A DNA stretch of 7,978 bases from an uncultured Prevotella sp. (GTDB lineage Bacteria; Bacteroidota; Bacteroidia; Bacteroidales; Bacteroidaceae), in contig USSA01000133.1 of the NCBI GenBank assembly GCA_900557255.1, forward strand, positions 1 through 7,978, given 5' to 3'. Under the pieces are notes generated by a model. It saw nothing but the letters and a program-made list of their open reading frames with translations, did not search any database and had not been told where the DNA came from. This document shows, piece after piece, positions 1-6,380 of this stretch. Within the stretch, counting starts at the first letter, position 1. Each line of letters opens with the position of its first letter. The translations under genes and the position numbers were made by a program.

Positions 1-705
1 GTCATCACTACCGTACCTAACGTATCTTATATGGTATACGACAAGCAGGGCGGTGTGAAAGAAGTTCACAATCCTTCCGGATTGCCAGACCCAACGCTGA
101 TAGACCATATTGAGGAACCATATATCCGGGCAACCATCATTACGGCAACCAATTATATTGGACCTATCATGAAACTCTGTCTGGACAAACGAGGCGAACT
201 CATCAACCAGGAATATGTGAGTGGAAACCGTGTAGAGCTCCACTTCATGTTGCCGTTGGGAGAAATTGTCATCGACTTCTATGACAAGCTGAAGAGTATC
301 TCCAAGGGATATGCTTCGTTCGACTATCATATCGATTCATTCCGTCATTCCGACCTGGTGAAGCTCGATATTCTGTTGAATGGAGAGCCTGTAGATGCAT
401 TGAGTACTTTGACTCACCGCGAAAACTCTGTGAGCTTTGGTCGCAGAATGTGCGAGAAGTTGAAGGACCTCATACCTCGTCAGCAGTTCGATATTGCTAT
501 CCAGGCAGCTATCGGTGCCAAGATTGTGGCACGTGAGACTGTTAAGCAGGTGCGCAAGGATGTTACTGCCAAATGTTATGGTGGTGACGTAAGCCGTAAG
601 CGCAAGTTGCTTGAGAAGCAAAAGAAGGGTAAGAAGCGCATGAAGCAGATTGGTAATGTGGAAGTTCCACAGAAGGCCTTCCTTGCTGTGCTCAAACTCG
701 ACTAA
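1..705 (+). CDS. lepA: Elongation factor 4 (LepA), C-terminal part, 5' truncated by window edge
   Basis: Ribosome-associated translational GTPase EF4/LepA; in this family it acts on stalled or initiating ribosomes and in 30S biogenesis. The open frame enters at base 1, so the GTPase domain and the gene start lie outside the window. The 234 visible residues cover roughly the last 40% of a protein normally near 600 residues. They show the family's hallmark C-terminal half: [17 protein letters not shown], then [35 protein letters not shown] and AFLAVLKLD at the end. These closely match my memory of E. coli LepA and contain the basic C-terminal domain unique to LepA, which EF-G lacks. The stop TAA is followed 40 bp later by the Crp/Fnr gene on the same strand, with no terminator between, so read-through is likely. 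The coding sequence looks intact to its end. Confidence 0.97.
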   Translation, partial: VITTVPNVSYMVYDKQGGVKEVHNPSGLPDPTLIDHIEEPYIRATIITATNYIGPIMKLCLDKRGELINQEYVSGNRVELHFMLPLGEIVIDFYDKLKSISKGYASFDYHIDSFRHSDLVKLDILLNGEPVDALSTLTHRENSVSFGRRMCEKLKDLIPRQQFDIAIQAAIGAKIVARETVKQVRKDVTAKCYGGDVSRKRKLLEKQKKGKKRMKQIGNVEVPQKAFLAVLKLD

Positions 706-723
706 TGATTTAATATAAGTATA

Positions 724-759
724 ATGGAAAAGGAGGTTAAGTATTATGGCAGACTTTAA
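724..759 (+). promoter_or_regulatory. Strong Shine-Dalgarno inside an 11-codon ORF overlapping the Crp/Fnr start
   Basis: AAGGAGGT at 730-737 is an 8-nt perfect complement of the 16S rRNA tail, well spaced from the ATG at 746. It lies inside a short out-of-frame ORF that begins ATG GAA AAG GAG at 724 and stops at 757-759, so the small ORF overlaps the start of the regulator. No other start in this window has such a site: the stretches upstream of 3087, 4863, 6253, 7592 and 7855 are A/T-rich without GGAGG. Whether the small ORF is translated is unknown. Confidence 0.6.
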
Positions 760-1345
760 AGTAATTACCCCTAAGCGTGATATTGCGCGCGAGCTGGCGC
801 GTAAATATAGTACGATGACTTATGATGAGCTCGATGTTGTGGAAGATATCCTTGAGCCTATCAAGTATGCCAAGGGCGAGATGATCTTGCCTGAAGGTGA
901 ACAGTGCATGGGTATCTCGTACATCGAGAAGGGATTGGTGCGCCAATTTTACTTTAAGAATGGCAAGGAGGTGACCGAACATCTGGGTGTGGATCATACC
1001 ATCTTTATGTGCATTGAGAGCCTCTTTAAGGAAGAGCCTACCCACCTGCAGGTGGAAGCTTTGGAGCCTACGCTGGTGTATATGCTACCGAAGAAAAAGC
1101 TGGAGGCGGCTGCTATGCGTAATGTTAATATCCAGATGCTTTATCGTAAAATATTGGAAGAGAGTTTGATTCAGTCTCAGATTCATGCCGATCTGATGCG
1201 ATTTGAGTCGGCACCTAATAAATATAAGCGCCTGTGCGAAATGAGCCCACAGGTGGTTCTGCGTGCTCCGCTCACCTATATCGCAAGTTATCTGCAGATG
1301 ACTCCGGAAACGCTGTCCAGAATCCGCTCGAATACTTTATTATAA
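746..1345 (+). CDS. Crp/Fnr-family transcriptional regulator
   Basis: 199-residue protein with the two-part layout of Crp/Fnr regulators. Residues about 30-115 fit a cyclic-nucleotide-binding-type beta barrel (GEMILPEGEQ near 44-53, then the ISYIEKGLVRQFY strand pair). A long dimer-type helix follows, and a short C-terminal helix-turn-helix lies at about 175-195 (PLTYIASYLQMTPETLSRIR). The IASYL..TPETLSRIR motif is typical of Bacteroidota members. There is no cysteine set suggesting an Fnr-type iron-sulfur cluster (only C54, C89 and C164), and I cannot name an effector. The ATG at 746 is chosen because a perfect AAGGAGGT lies 8 bases upstream of it. The gene sits 40 bp after lepA and is closed by the hairpin at 1358-1399. 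Its targets are unknown; the ligase promoter is a speculative candidate only because it is close by. Confidence 0.9.
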   Translation: MADFKVITPKRDIARELARKYSTMTYDELDVVEDILEPIKYAKGEMILPEGEQCMGISYIEKGLVRQFYFKNGKEVTEHLGVDHTIFMCIESLFKEEPTHLQVEALEPTLVYMLPKKKLEAAAMRNVNIQMLYRKILEESLIQSQIHADLMRFESAPNKYKRLCEMSPQVVLRAPLTYIASYLQMTPETLSRIRSNTLL

Positions 1346-1357
1346 TTTATAACTTAT

Positions 1358-1399
1358 AAAAAATGGTGTGACTTCAAAACCGAAGTCACACCATTTTTT
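1358..1399. terminator. Bidirectional intrinsic terminator between convergent genes
   Basis: Perfect inverted repeat with 18-nt arms (1358-1375 and 1382-1399) and a 6-nt AAAACC loop. Each arm has six A or T at its outer end and a 12-bp core reading TGGTGTGACTTC. It reads as stem plus U-tract on both strands. It therefore serves the + strand lepA-crp/fnr unit, whose stop is at 1345, and the minus-strand ligase unit, whose stop is at 1423. Confidence 0.93.
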
Positions 1400-1422
1400 A
1401 TTTCATAATACAGGTTCTTTCT

Positions 1423-3087
1423 TTACTCTGCCGTATAGAGGAATCGCTTGATGCTCTTCTTAGGAGTCTTTTCAAACTCATCTTCATGTATACGTATTTC
1501 TGATACTTTGCTGTAAGCAGGAATCATGGTGTTGAGCTCCTGACGGTTCTGCTCCATGACATCTGTCAGTTCTTTGGTACCGAGGTTCAAGGTCTGAGCT
1601 TCATCATAGTCTGGGTGAACCAGAGCTATGAGCTTGTTGCCCTTCTGTACAACCACGCTTTCCGCTACCAGAGCCAAAGAGTTGAGCTTATCCTCAATCT
1701 CCTCAGGGTAGATATTCTGACCGTTTGCGCCGAGCAGCATGTTCTTGCTACGACCCTTGATGAAGACGTTGCCGTCACCATCCATGGTTCCGAGGTCGCC
1801 TGTATGATACCATCCGTTCTCGTCGATGGTCTGCTTGGTAGCTTCCTCATTCTTATAGTAACCCAACATTACGTTAGGACCCTTGGCAAGGATTTCGCCT
1901 GGTACATTCTCAGGATCAGGACTGTCTATGCGGACCATCATGTGGAGGGCAGCCTTACCGCAAGAGCCCGGTACGAAGTTTTTGTAATCCTCGTAGCAGA
2001 TGATAGGGGCACATTCTGTTGCGCCATATCCCACGGTATATTTGAAACCTACGCTATGGAGGAAACTTTCCACTTCCTGGTTAAAGGCTGCACCACCGAT
2101 AATCACCTCGTAGAAGTTGCCACCGAAGGCATTGGATACCTGGTCGCATATCTTCTCCTTCACCTTCTTGCTGATCACAGGCATGTGGAGCAGCATACGC
2201 ATGCGGTTGTTCTGGATTTTAGGGAATACCTTCTTGCGGATAATCTTCTCGATAACCAGAGGTACAGCTATGATGATGGCTGGCTTGATGCGTCCGAATG
2301 CCTCGGCGATGATGGCTGGACTAGGGATGCGGGTGAGATAGAAGACGTGGCAGCCCTTGATGAATTCGAAGATAAATTCAAACGCCATGCCGTACATGTG
2401 GGCCATCGGCAGGATACTGATGACAGAATCTCCCTGCTTGATCTTCTTACCCAGTACGTTCTCTGCGAAATCTGCATTGCCCCATAGTGCACGGTATGGA
2501 ACCATTACTCCCTTGGAGAAACCGGTAGTTCCGCTGGTATAGTTGATCATTGCCAACTCATCCGGATTCTGTTCCATATAGTAGTTGACATGGTTTTTGC
2601 GGAAGTACTTAGGATATTTGATACCGAACATCTCGTTGAGGTGTTCGCGCGCATAAGTCAACTTGTCGGTACGTGAAACGACAAGTGAATAATCCGGTAT
2701 ATAGATGATGCCTTCAAGAGCTGGCATCTTCGTTGCATCAATCTGTGTAGCTACAACATCACCCACAAAGAGCAGTTTGGCATCGCTGTGGTTTACGATG
2801 TTGTGAATCTGGTCTGGCATGAATTCATGCAGGATAGGTACGGCAATGGCACCATAGGTAAGGGTAGCAAGGAATGCTACAGCCCAGTTTGCGCTATTTC
2901 TACCGCAAAGTGCTATCTTGTCGCCCTTTACTACACCAGAGTTCTCAAACATGATGTGTAGCTTCTCAATTTTGCGTGCTACATCATGGTACTGCAAGGT
3001 TGCTCCCTTGTAGTCTGTCAGAGCATCCATATCCCAATGGTCTACGATGCTCTTTTGGATGAGTGCGTTAAAGCTTGGAATCTCCAT
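1423..3087 (-). CDS. AMP-binding acyl-CoA ligase (FadD-like), downstream paralogue
   Basis: 554-residue member of the ANL/AMP-forming ligase superfamily. These enzymes adenylate a carboxylic acid and then form its CoA thioester. Visible motifs in order are the P-loop YTSGTTGFSKG at 183-193, LPMAHMYG at 226-233, GYGATECAP at 353-361, the ribose-binding YHTGDLG at 427-433 (D431), the hinge GRSKNMLLGANGQ at 445-457, and a C-terminal KTPKKSIKRFLY at 540-551. By eye, the position usually occupied by the adenylation lysine in that last motif reads as serine 545. It lacks a signal peptide and is presumably cytoplasmic. It is about 60% identical by eye to the upstream neighbour at 3196-4863, from which it is separated by 108 bp without a recognisable promoter, so the two are likely co-transcribed. 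The substrate cannot be read from sequence; long- or medium-chain fatty acid is the default family guess. Confidence 0.9.
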   Translation of the reverse strand: MEIPSFNALIQKSIVDHWDMDALTDYKGATLQYHDVARKIEKLHIMFENSGVVKGDKIALCGRNSANWAVAFLATLTYGAIAVPILHEFMPDQIHNIVNHSDAKLLFVGDVVATQIDATKMPALEGIIYIPDYSLVVSRTDKLTYAREHLNEMFGIKYPKYFRKNHVNYYMEQNPDELAMINYTSGTTGFSKGVMVPYRALWGNADFAENVLGKKIKQGDSVISILPMAHMYGMAFEFIFEFIKGCHVFYLTRIPSPAIIAEAFGRIKPAIIIAVPLVIEKIIRKKVFPKIQNNRMRMLLHMPVISKKVKEKICDQVSNAFGGNFYEVIIGGAAFNQEVESFLHSVGFKYTVGYGATECAPIICYEDYKNFVPGSCGKAALHMMVRIDSPDPENVPGEILAKGPNVMLGYYKNEEATKQTIDENGWYHTGDLGTMDGDGNVFIKGRSKNMLLGANGQNIYPEEIEDKLNSLALVAESVVVQKGNKLIALVHPDYDEAQTLNLGTKELTDVMEQNRQELNTMIPAYSKVSEIRIHEDEFEKTPKKSIKRFLYTAE

Positions 3088-3153
3088 ATTCTTGTTATTT
3101 AACGATTTGCTTTTTTATATTTTTCTCGTACTGAAGTCAGTTTGCTGATGATA

Positions 3154-3190
3154 GACCTTATCTGCTGATGGTCTGTCAGCAGATAGGGCC
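3154..3190 (-). other. Intercistronic hairpin between the two ligase genes
   Basis: Arms 3154-3168 and 3176-3190 pair over 15 positions around a 7-nt loop. The inner 10 bp (TATCTGCTGA with TCAGCAGATA) are perfect, and the outer part has one mismatch and one wobble. On the transcribed minus strand the stem starts 5 nt after the TAG stop of the upstream ligase. No U-tract follows, so it is not a convincing terminator; an RNA-processing or 3'-end-stabilising role that sets relative expression of the two genes is possible. Confidence 0.6.
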
Positions 3191-3195
3191 TGTCT

Positions 3196-4863
3196 CTAGA
3201 TTGCGTTCTGATAGAGGTAACGCTTGATAGACTTCTTGGCTGTCTTTTCAAATTCCTGATTATGAAGTTTGATGCGTGACACCTTTGCGAAGCTAGGTAT
3301 CTGCATGTTCAGTTCCTTGCGGTTCTGCTCCATGATGTTCTCCAGATCCTCGTCTGTAAAGCCGAGGTTGTTAACTTCTTCCATATCCGGATGAACCAGA
3401 GCTACCAGCTTGTCATCGCTCTGTATTACGATGCTCTCGCTTACCATAGCCATGGAGTTGAGCTTGTCCTCAATCTCTTCCGGATAGATGTTCTGTCCGT
3501 TAGGTCCCAGCAGCATGTTCTTGCTTCTGCCTCTTACGAAGAAATGTCCGTCGGCGTCCATCGTTGCCAGGTCGCCTGTATGGAACCATCCGTCTTTATC
3601 TATTACGGCATCTGTTGCCTCCTGGTTCTTGTAATAGCCCTTCATCACATTGATGCCGCGGCAAACCAGTTCACCGGCTACGTTCTCCGGGTCATCGCTC
3701 AAAATCTTTACCTCCATGTGCTTCACGGCAACACCACAGCTTCCTGCCACATAGTTGTCCTGATGGGCAAAGGTGATAAGTGGAGCAGTCTCAGTGGTAC
3801 CATATCCCATTGCGATAGGGAAACCTATGCTGATGAAGAAGTTCTCTATCTCCTTGTTGAGCGGAGCACCACCCACAACAACCTCGTAAGGACGTTCGCC
3901 AAACTTTCTCAATACAAACTCGCGAACCTTCTCCTTGATGCGCTTATTGATGACAGGCATATTCATCAGCAGTCGTGCACGGTTGGTTTGGATATGTGGG
4001 AATACTTCCTTTCTTACAATCTTGTCTACTACAAGCGGCACCGCATAGAGAATGTCTGGCTTGGTTTCTGACAACGCCTCTGAGATGAGCGTTGGGCTCG
4101 GCAGACGGGTAAGGAAGAAGATATGGTTACCCAATACTATATTGAAGAGAAATTCTGTCATGAGTCCATACATGTGAGCCATCGGAAGGGTAGAAAGGAT
4201 GTTGCAGTTCTTACCTATCTTAGGTTTCACTGAATCGATGAGGTAGTCGAGATTACCCCAAAGTGCTCTGTATGGGAGCATCACACCTTTTGAGAAACCG
4301 GTAGTTCCACTGGTATAGTTGATCATTGCCAGTTCTTCAGGATCGTCTACGTGATACTTCACGTGTTCTGGTCTGAAATACTTAGGATATCTGTGTCCGA
4401 ACATTGCATTGAGATTCTCGCGCGCATAAGTCAGTTTCTCAGAGCGCGAGATGACAAGCGAATTGTCCGGAAGATAGATGATTCCTTCCAGCGAAGGCAT
4501 CTCCTCTGGTGTTATCTCTGTAGCTACCACGTCACCAACGAACAGAAGTTTGCTTTCGCTGTGGTTCACGATGTTGTGAATCTGCTCAGGCTTAAATTCG
4601 TTCTGTATAGGTACGACAATGGCTCCGTATGTAATAATGGCCAGGAAGGCTACTGCCCACTGGCTACTATTTCTTCCGCAGACGGCAATCTTGTCGCCCT
4701 TCTTTACATCGCTGTTTTCGAACAGGATGTGTAGCTTCTCAATCTTTCTGGCAATATCGTGATATTGGAGGGTTGCGCCCTTGTAATCGGTGAGCGCATC
4801 CAGATTCCAATTCTTGATAATGCTGTTCTCAATATACGAGTTAAAACTTGGTATTGAATTCAT
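3196..4863 (-). CDS. AMP-binding acyl-CoA ligase (FadD-like), upstream paralogue
   Basis: 555-residue AMP-forming ligase, first gene of the tandem pair. It has the P-loop YTSGTTGFSKG at 183-193, LPMAHMYG at 226-233, GYGTTETAP at 353-361, FHTGDLA at 427-433, GRSKNMLLGPNGQ at 445-457 and KTAKKSIKRYLY at 540-551. All motifs fall at the same residue numbers as in the downstream copy, so the duplication has stayed nearly free of indels. The copies differ around the acyl/adenylate pocket: T356/T359 here against A356/C359 in the other, and ITFAHQDN against ICYEDYKN just after. Regions near 205-250 have diverged most (22 of 50 identical), which suggests different substrates. The start ATG is preceded by a Bacteroidota promoter with a short leader and no Shine-Dalgarno. 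The exact substrate is unknown; a fatty acid is an inference from the family. Confidence 0.9.
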   Translation of the reverse strand: MNSIPSFNSYIENSIIKNWNLDALTDYKGATLQYHDIARKIEKLHILFENSDVKKGDKIAVCGRNSSQWAVAFLAIITYGAIVVPIQNEFKPEQIHNIVNHSESKLLFVGDVVATEITPEEMPSLEGIIYLPDNSLVISRSEKLTYARENLNAMFGHRYPKYFRPEHVKYHVDDPEELAMINYTSGTTGFSKGVMLPYRALWGNLDYLIDSVKPKIGKNCNILSTLPMAHMYGLMTEFLFNIVLGNHIFFLTRLPSPTLISEALSETKPDILYAVPLVVDKIVRKEVFPHIQTNRARLLMNMPVINKRIKEKVREFVLRKFGERPYEVVVGGAPLNKEIENFFISIGFPIAMGYGTTETAPLITFAHQDNYVAGSCGVAVKHMEVKILSDDPENVAGELVCRGINVMKGYYKNQEATDAVIDKDGWFHTGDLATMDADGHFFVRGRSKNMLLGPNGQNIYPEEIEDKLNSMAMVSESIVIQSDDKLVALVHPDMEEVNNLGFTDEDLENIMEQNRKELNMQIPSFAKVSRIKLHNQEFEKTAKKSIKRYLYQNAI

Positions 4864-4886
4864 TGCACAATTTACAAAATTTTATG

Positions 4887-4917
4887 CAAAGATAATGAAA
4901 ATAGTGCACACTGCAAA
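4887..4917 (-). promoter_or_regulatory. Bacteroidota-type promoter for the ligase pair
   Basis: Read on the minus strand there is TTTG (4917-4914), 19 nt, then TATCTTTG (4894-4887). This matches the Bacteroidota primary-sigma pattern TTTG-N19-21-TAnnTTTG exactly. Initiation would be near 4880, leaving a leader of only about 17 nt before the ATG at 4863. Confidence 0.75.
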
Positions 4918-4937
4918 ATAAAATGTGCACTATTTTC
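4897..4937. promoter_or_regulatory. Perfect 14-bp inverted repeat enclosing the -33 box (candidate operator, or terminator)
   Basis: Arms 4897-4910 (GAAAATAGTGCACA) and 4924-4937 are exact reverse complements separated by 13 nt. Each arm carries the self-complementary hexamer GTGCAC. The two hexamer centres (4906.5 and 4927.5) are 21 bp apart, or two helical turns. The -33 element lies in the spacer and one arm fills the -33/-7 gap, so a bound protein would block polymerase. An alternative is an intrinsic terminator for the permease gene ending at 5006, but the trailing U-run on the minus strand is only four bases and lies inside the stem. Confidence 0.6.
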
Positions 4938-5005
4938 AAAAACAATATAAAATAATTATTTTTTTTCCTTTTTAGTCTACATATTGTGGTGTTATAGACT
5001 GTATT

Positions 5006-6253
5006 TTACTCATATCTCATTGATTTGGCTGGATGGATATGAGAAATCAGGTAGCTTGGTGCTACGAGCATGAAGATGCTTATCAGCAGCGTAGCAATGT
5101 TCAGGGCTATGATGGCAAGCCAGTTGAATTCTACCGGAACGGTACTTACATAATAGGTCTGTGCATCGAGTTTGAGGATGCCTGTAAAGTACTGGAGGGT
5201 AAGAATGCCGAGGGCGATGGCATTGCCCAGAAGCATACCCTTGCCGATGATGAAGACGGCAAACCACAGGAAGGTGTGGCGGATGGTCTTGTTGCGGGCA
5301 CCCAATGCCTTCATTACGCCTATCATGGAGGTGCGTTCCAGAATGATGATGAGCAGACCGCTGATCATGGTGACGCCGGCTACTATCAGCATCAGACCGA
5401 GAATAATCCAGACATTCAGATCCATCAGACTCAGCCATTGGAAGATGTTTGGATTCAGGTCCTTGATGGTAGAACTGCTGTAGGTTTCGCCATAGTGGTC
5501 TACCGTGCGGTTTACCTTATTTATGATATAGTCTTCTGTCTCGTTGAGCTTGTTGAAGTCGTTAACGGTCAGTTCTGCACCGCTCGCCTGGTCTTCTTCC
5601 CATCCGTTCAGCTTCACGGCAGTATAGAGGTCGGTGTATACCATCACCTCATCATACTTCTTCAGGTTGGTCTGATAGATGCCCTTGATGGTGAACCGGC
5701 GCATACGCACTGCGTTGTCATCAAAGAAGTAGGCAAAGATGCGTTCTCCCGTCTTCAGCTTCAGCTTGTCGGCCATCAGTTGGGAGATGAGAATCTGGTT
5801 ATGGCTCGCCTTGTCATCAAACTTAGGGATGCTACCTTCGATCATGTTCTGATGGATAAAGGTAGAATCGAAATCAGGTCCTACACCTTTGAATATGACG
5901 CCCAGGAAATCGCTGTCCGTCTTCAGGATTCCCTCTTTCATGGCAAATTTCTGCACATGTTTTACGCCAGGTATCTTTTTCAGTACGTTGACCATCGAGT
6001 CGTTCATAACCACCGGATACTGGTTTTGCTGCTGCAGCGTCATGAAGTCGGCCACCTGTATATGGCTTCCGAATCCTATTACCTTGTCGCGTATGGTATG
6101 CTTGAATCCGAGCACTACGCATACCGACATAATCATAATGGCGAGTCCGATAGCAACACCTGCAGTGGCTATATGAATAGCAGGGCGAGAAACTTTACGT
6201 TTATCGCCCTGATCGCTATATAATCTCTTTGCTATAAATAGAGGAAAATTCAT
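5006..6253 (-). CDS. FtsX-like ABC transporter permease, LolC/LolE type
   Basis: 415-residue inner-membrane permease. The topology is that of LolC/E proteins: a basic N-terminal cytoplasmic stretch, TM1 at about 28-50, a large extracytoplasmic domain at about 51-275, then three TM segments at about 281-304, 328-352 and 377-400. Family marks are the N-terminus with IAKRL and HIATAGVAIGLAIM, the ILERTSMIGVMKALGAR coupling loop at 304-320, the YYVSTVPVEFNW stretch at 367-378 and the terminal HPAKSMRYE. LolC/E with the LolD ATPase extracts lipoproteins from the inner membrane for outer-membrane delivery; that role is inferred here from the family. No ATPase gene is adjacent, so it must be encoded elsewhere. 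The ATG at 6253 lacks a Shine-Dalgarno, and the 5' leader is occupied by the repeat array at 6261-6379. MacB-like or other FtsX permeases are the alternative assignment. Confidence 0.88.
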   Translation of the reverse strand: MNFPLFIAKRLYSDQGDKRKVSRPAIHIATAGVAIGLAIMIMSVCVVLGFKHTIRDKVIGFGSHIQVADFMTLQQQNQYPVVMNDSMVNVLKKIPGVKHVQKFAMKEGILKTDSDFLGVIFKGVGPDFDSTFIHQNMIEGSIPKFDDKASHNQILISQLMADKLKLKTGERIFAYFFDDNAVRMRRFTIKGIYQTNLKKYDEVMVYTDLYTAVKLNGWEEDQASGAELTVNDFNKLNETEDYIINKVNRTVDHYGETYSSSTIKDLNPNIFQWLSLMDLNVWIILGLMLIVAGVTMISGLLIIILERTSMIGVMKALGARNKTIRHTFLWFAVFIIGKGMLLGNAIALGILTLQYFTGILKLDAQTYYVSTVPVEFNWLAIIALNIATLLISIFMLVAPSYLISHIHPAKSMRYE

Positions 6254-6260
6254 CTTTTGT

Positions 6261-6326
6261 AATGTTGAATGTTGAGTGTTGAATGTTGATAGTTGAATGT
6301 TGAGTGTTGAATGTTGATAGTTAATT
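6261..6326. repeat. Heptamer tandem repeat with a 28-bp higher-order unit
   Basis: From 6264, nine consecutive 7-bp units occur: GTTGAAT, GTTGAGT, GTTGAAT, GTTGATA, the same four again, then a decayed GTTAATT. The two 28-bp blocks 6264-6291 and 6292-6319 are identical. Neither 7 nor 28 is a multiple of three, and the block is outside any credible gene, so it is non-coding. Confidence 0.9.
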
Positions 6327-6379
6327 TAATCTTTGTGTCCGTTAGGCAACTCAACATTCAACACTCAACATTCAACATT
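6261..6379. repeat. Perfect 29-bp inverted repeat filling the aminotransferase-permease spacer
   Basis: 6351-6379 is the exact reverse complement of 6261-6289 (29 of 29). The same right arm also pairs over 26 bp with the second repeat copy at 6292-6317. The structure begins one base from the aminotransferase stop codon and ends 7 bp before the permease start. In a minus-strand transcript it would form a very stable hairpin. The central 6327-6350 is unique sequence. There is no U-tract, so it is not a standard terminator. Confidence 0.9.
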
Positions 6380-6380
6380 G

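Noticed and set aside
4949..4962. AAAATAATTATTTT palindrome next to a T-run
   Set aside because: A/T-only palindromes are expected by chance in Bacteroidota intergenic DNA; there is no GC core for a terminator and no gene on the + strand to end.
4974..5000. AGTCTA/TAGACT hairpin just after the permease stop as its terminator
   Set aside because: Only 6 bp with a 15-nt loop, and the minus strand continues with A-rich, not U-rich, sequence.
5033..6223. Long open frame on the + strand opposite the permease
   Set aside because: It is antisense to a gene with clear membrane topology and family motifs; its translation is rich in His, Asp and Tyr, low in recognisable motifs, and has no promoter or ribosome site. 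The long + strand frames opposite the ligases (1615-2487, 3391-4071) and the aminotransferase (6459-7445) are the same kind of shadow.
6261..6379. CRISPR array
   Set aside because: Units are 7 or 28 bp and directly contiguous with no unique spacers, and no cas gene is present.
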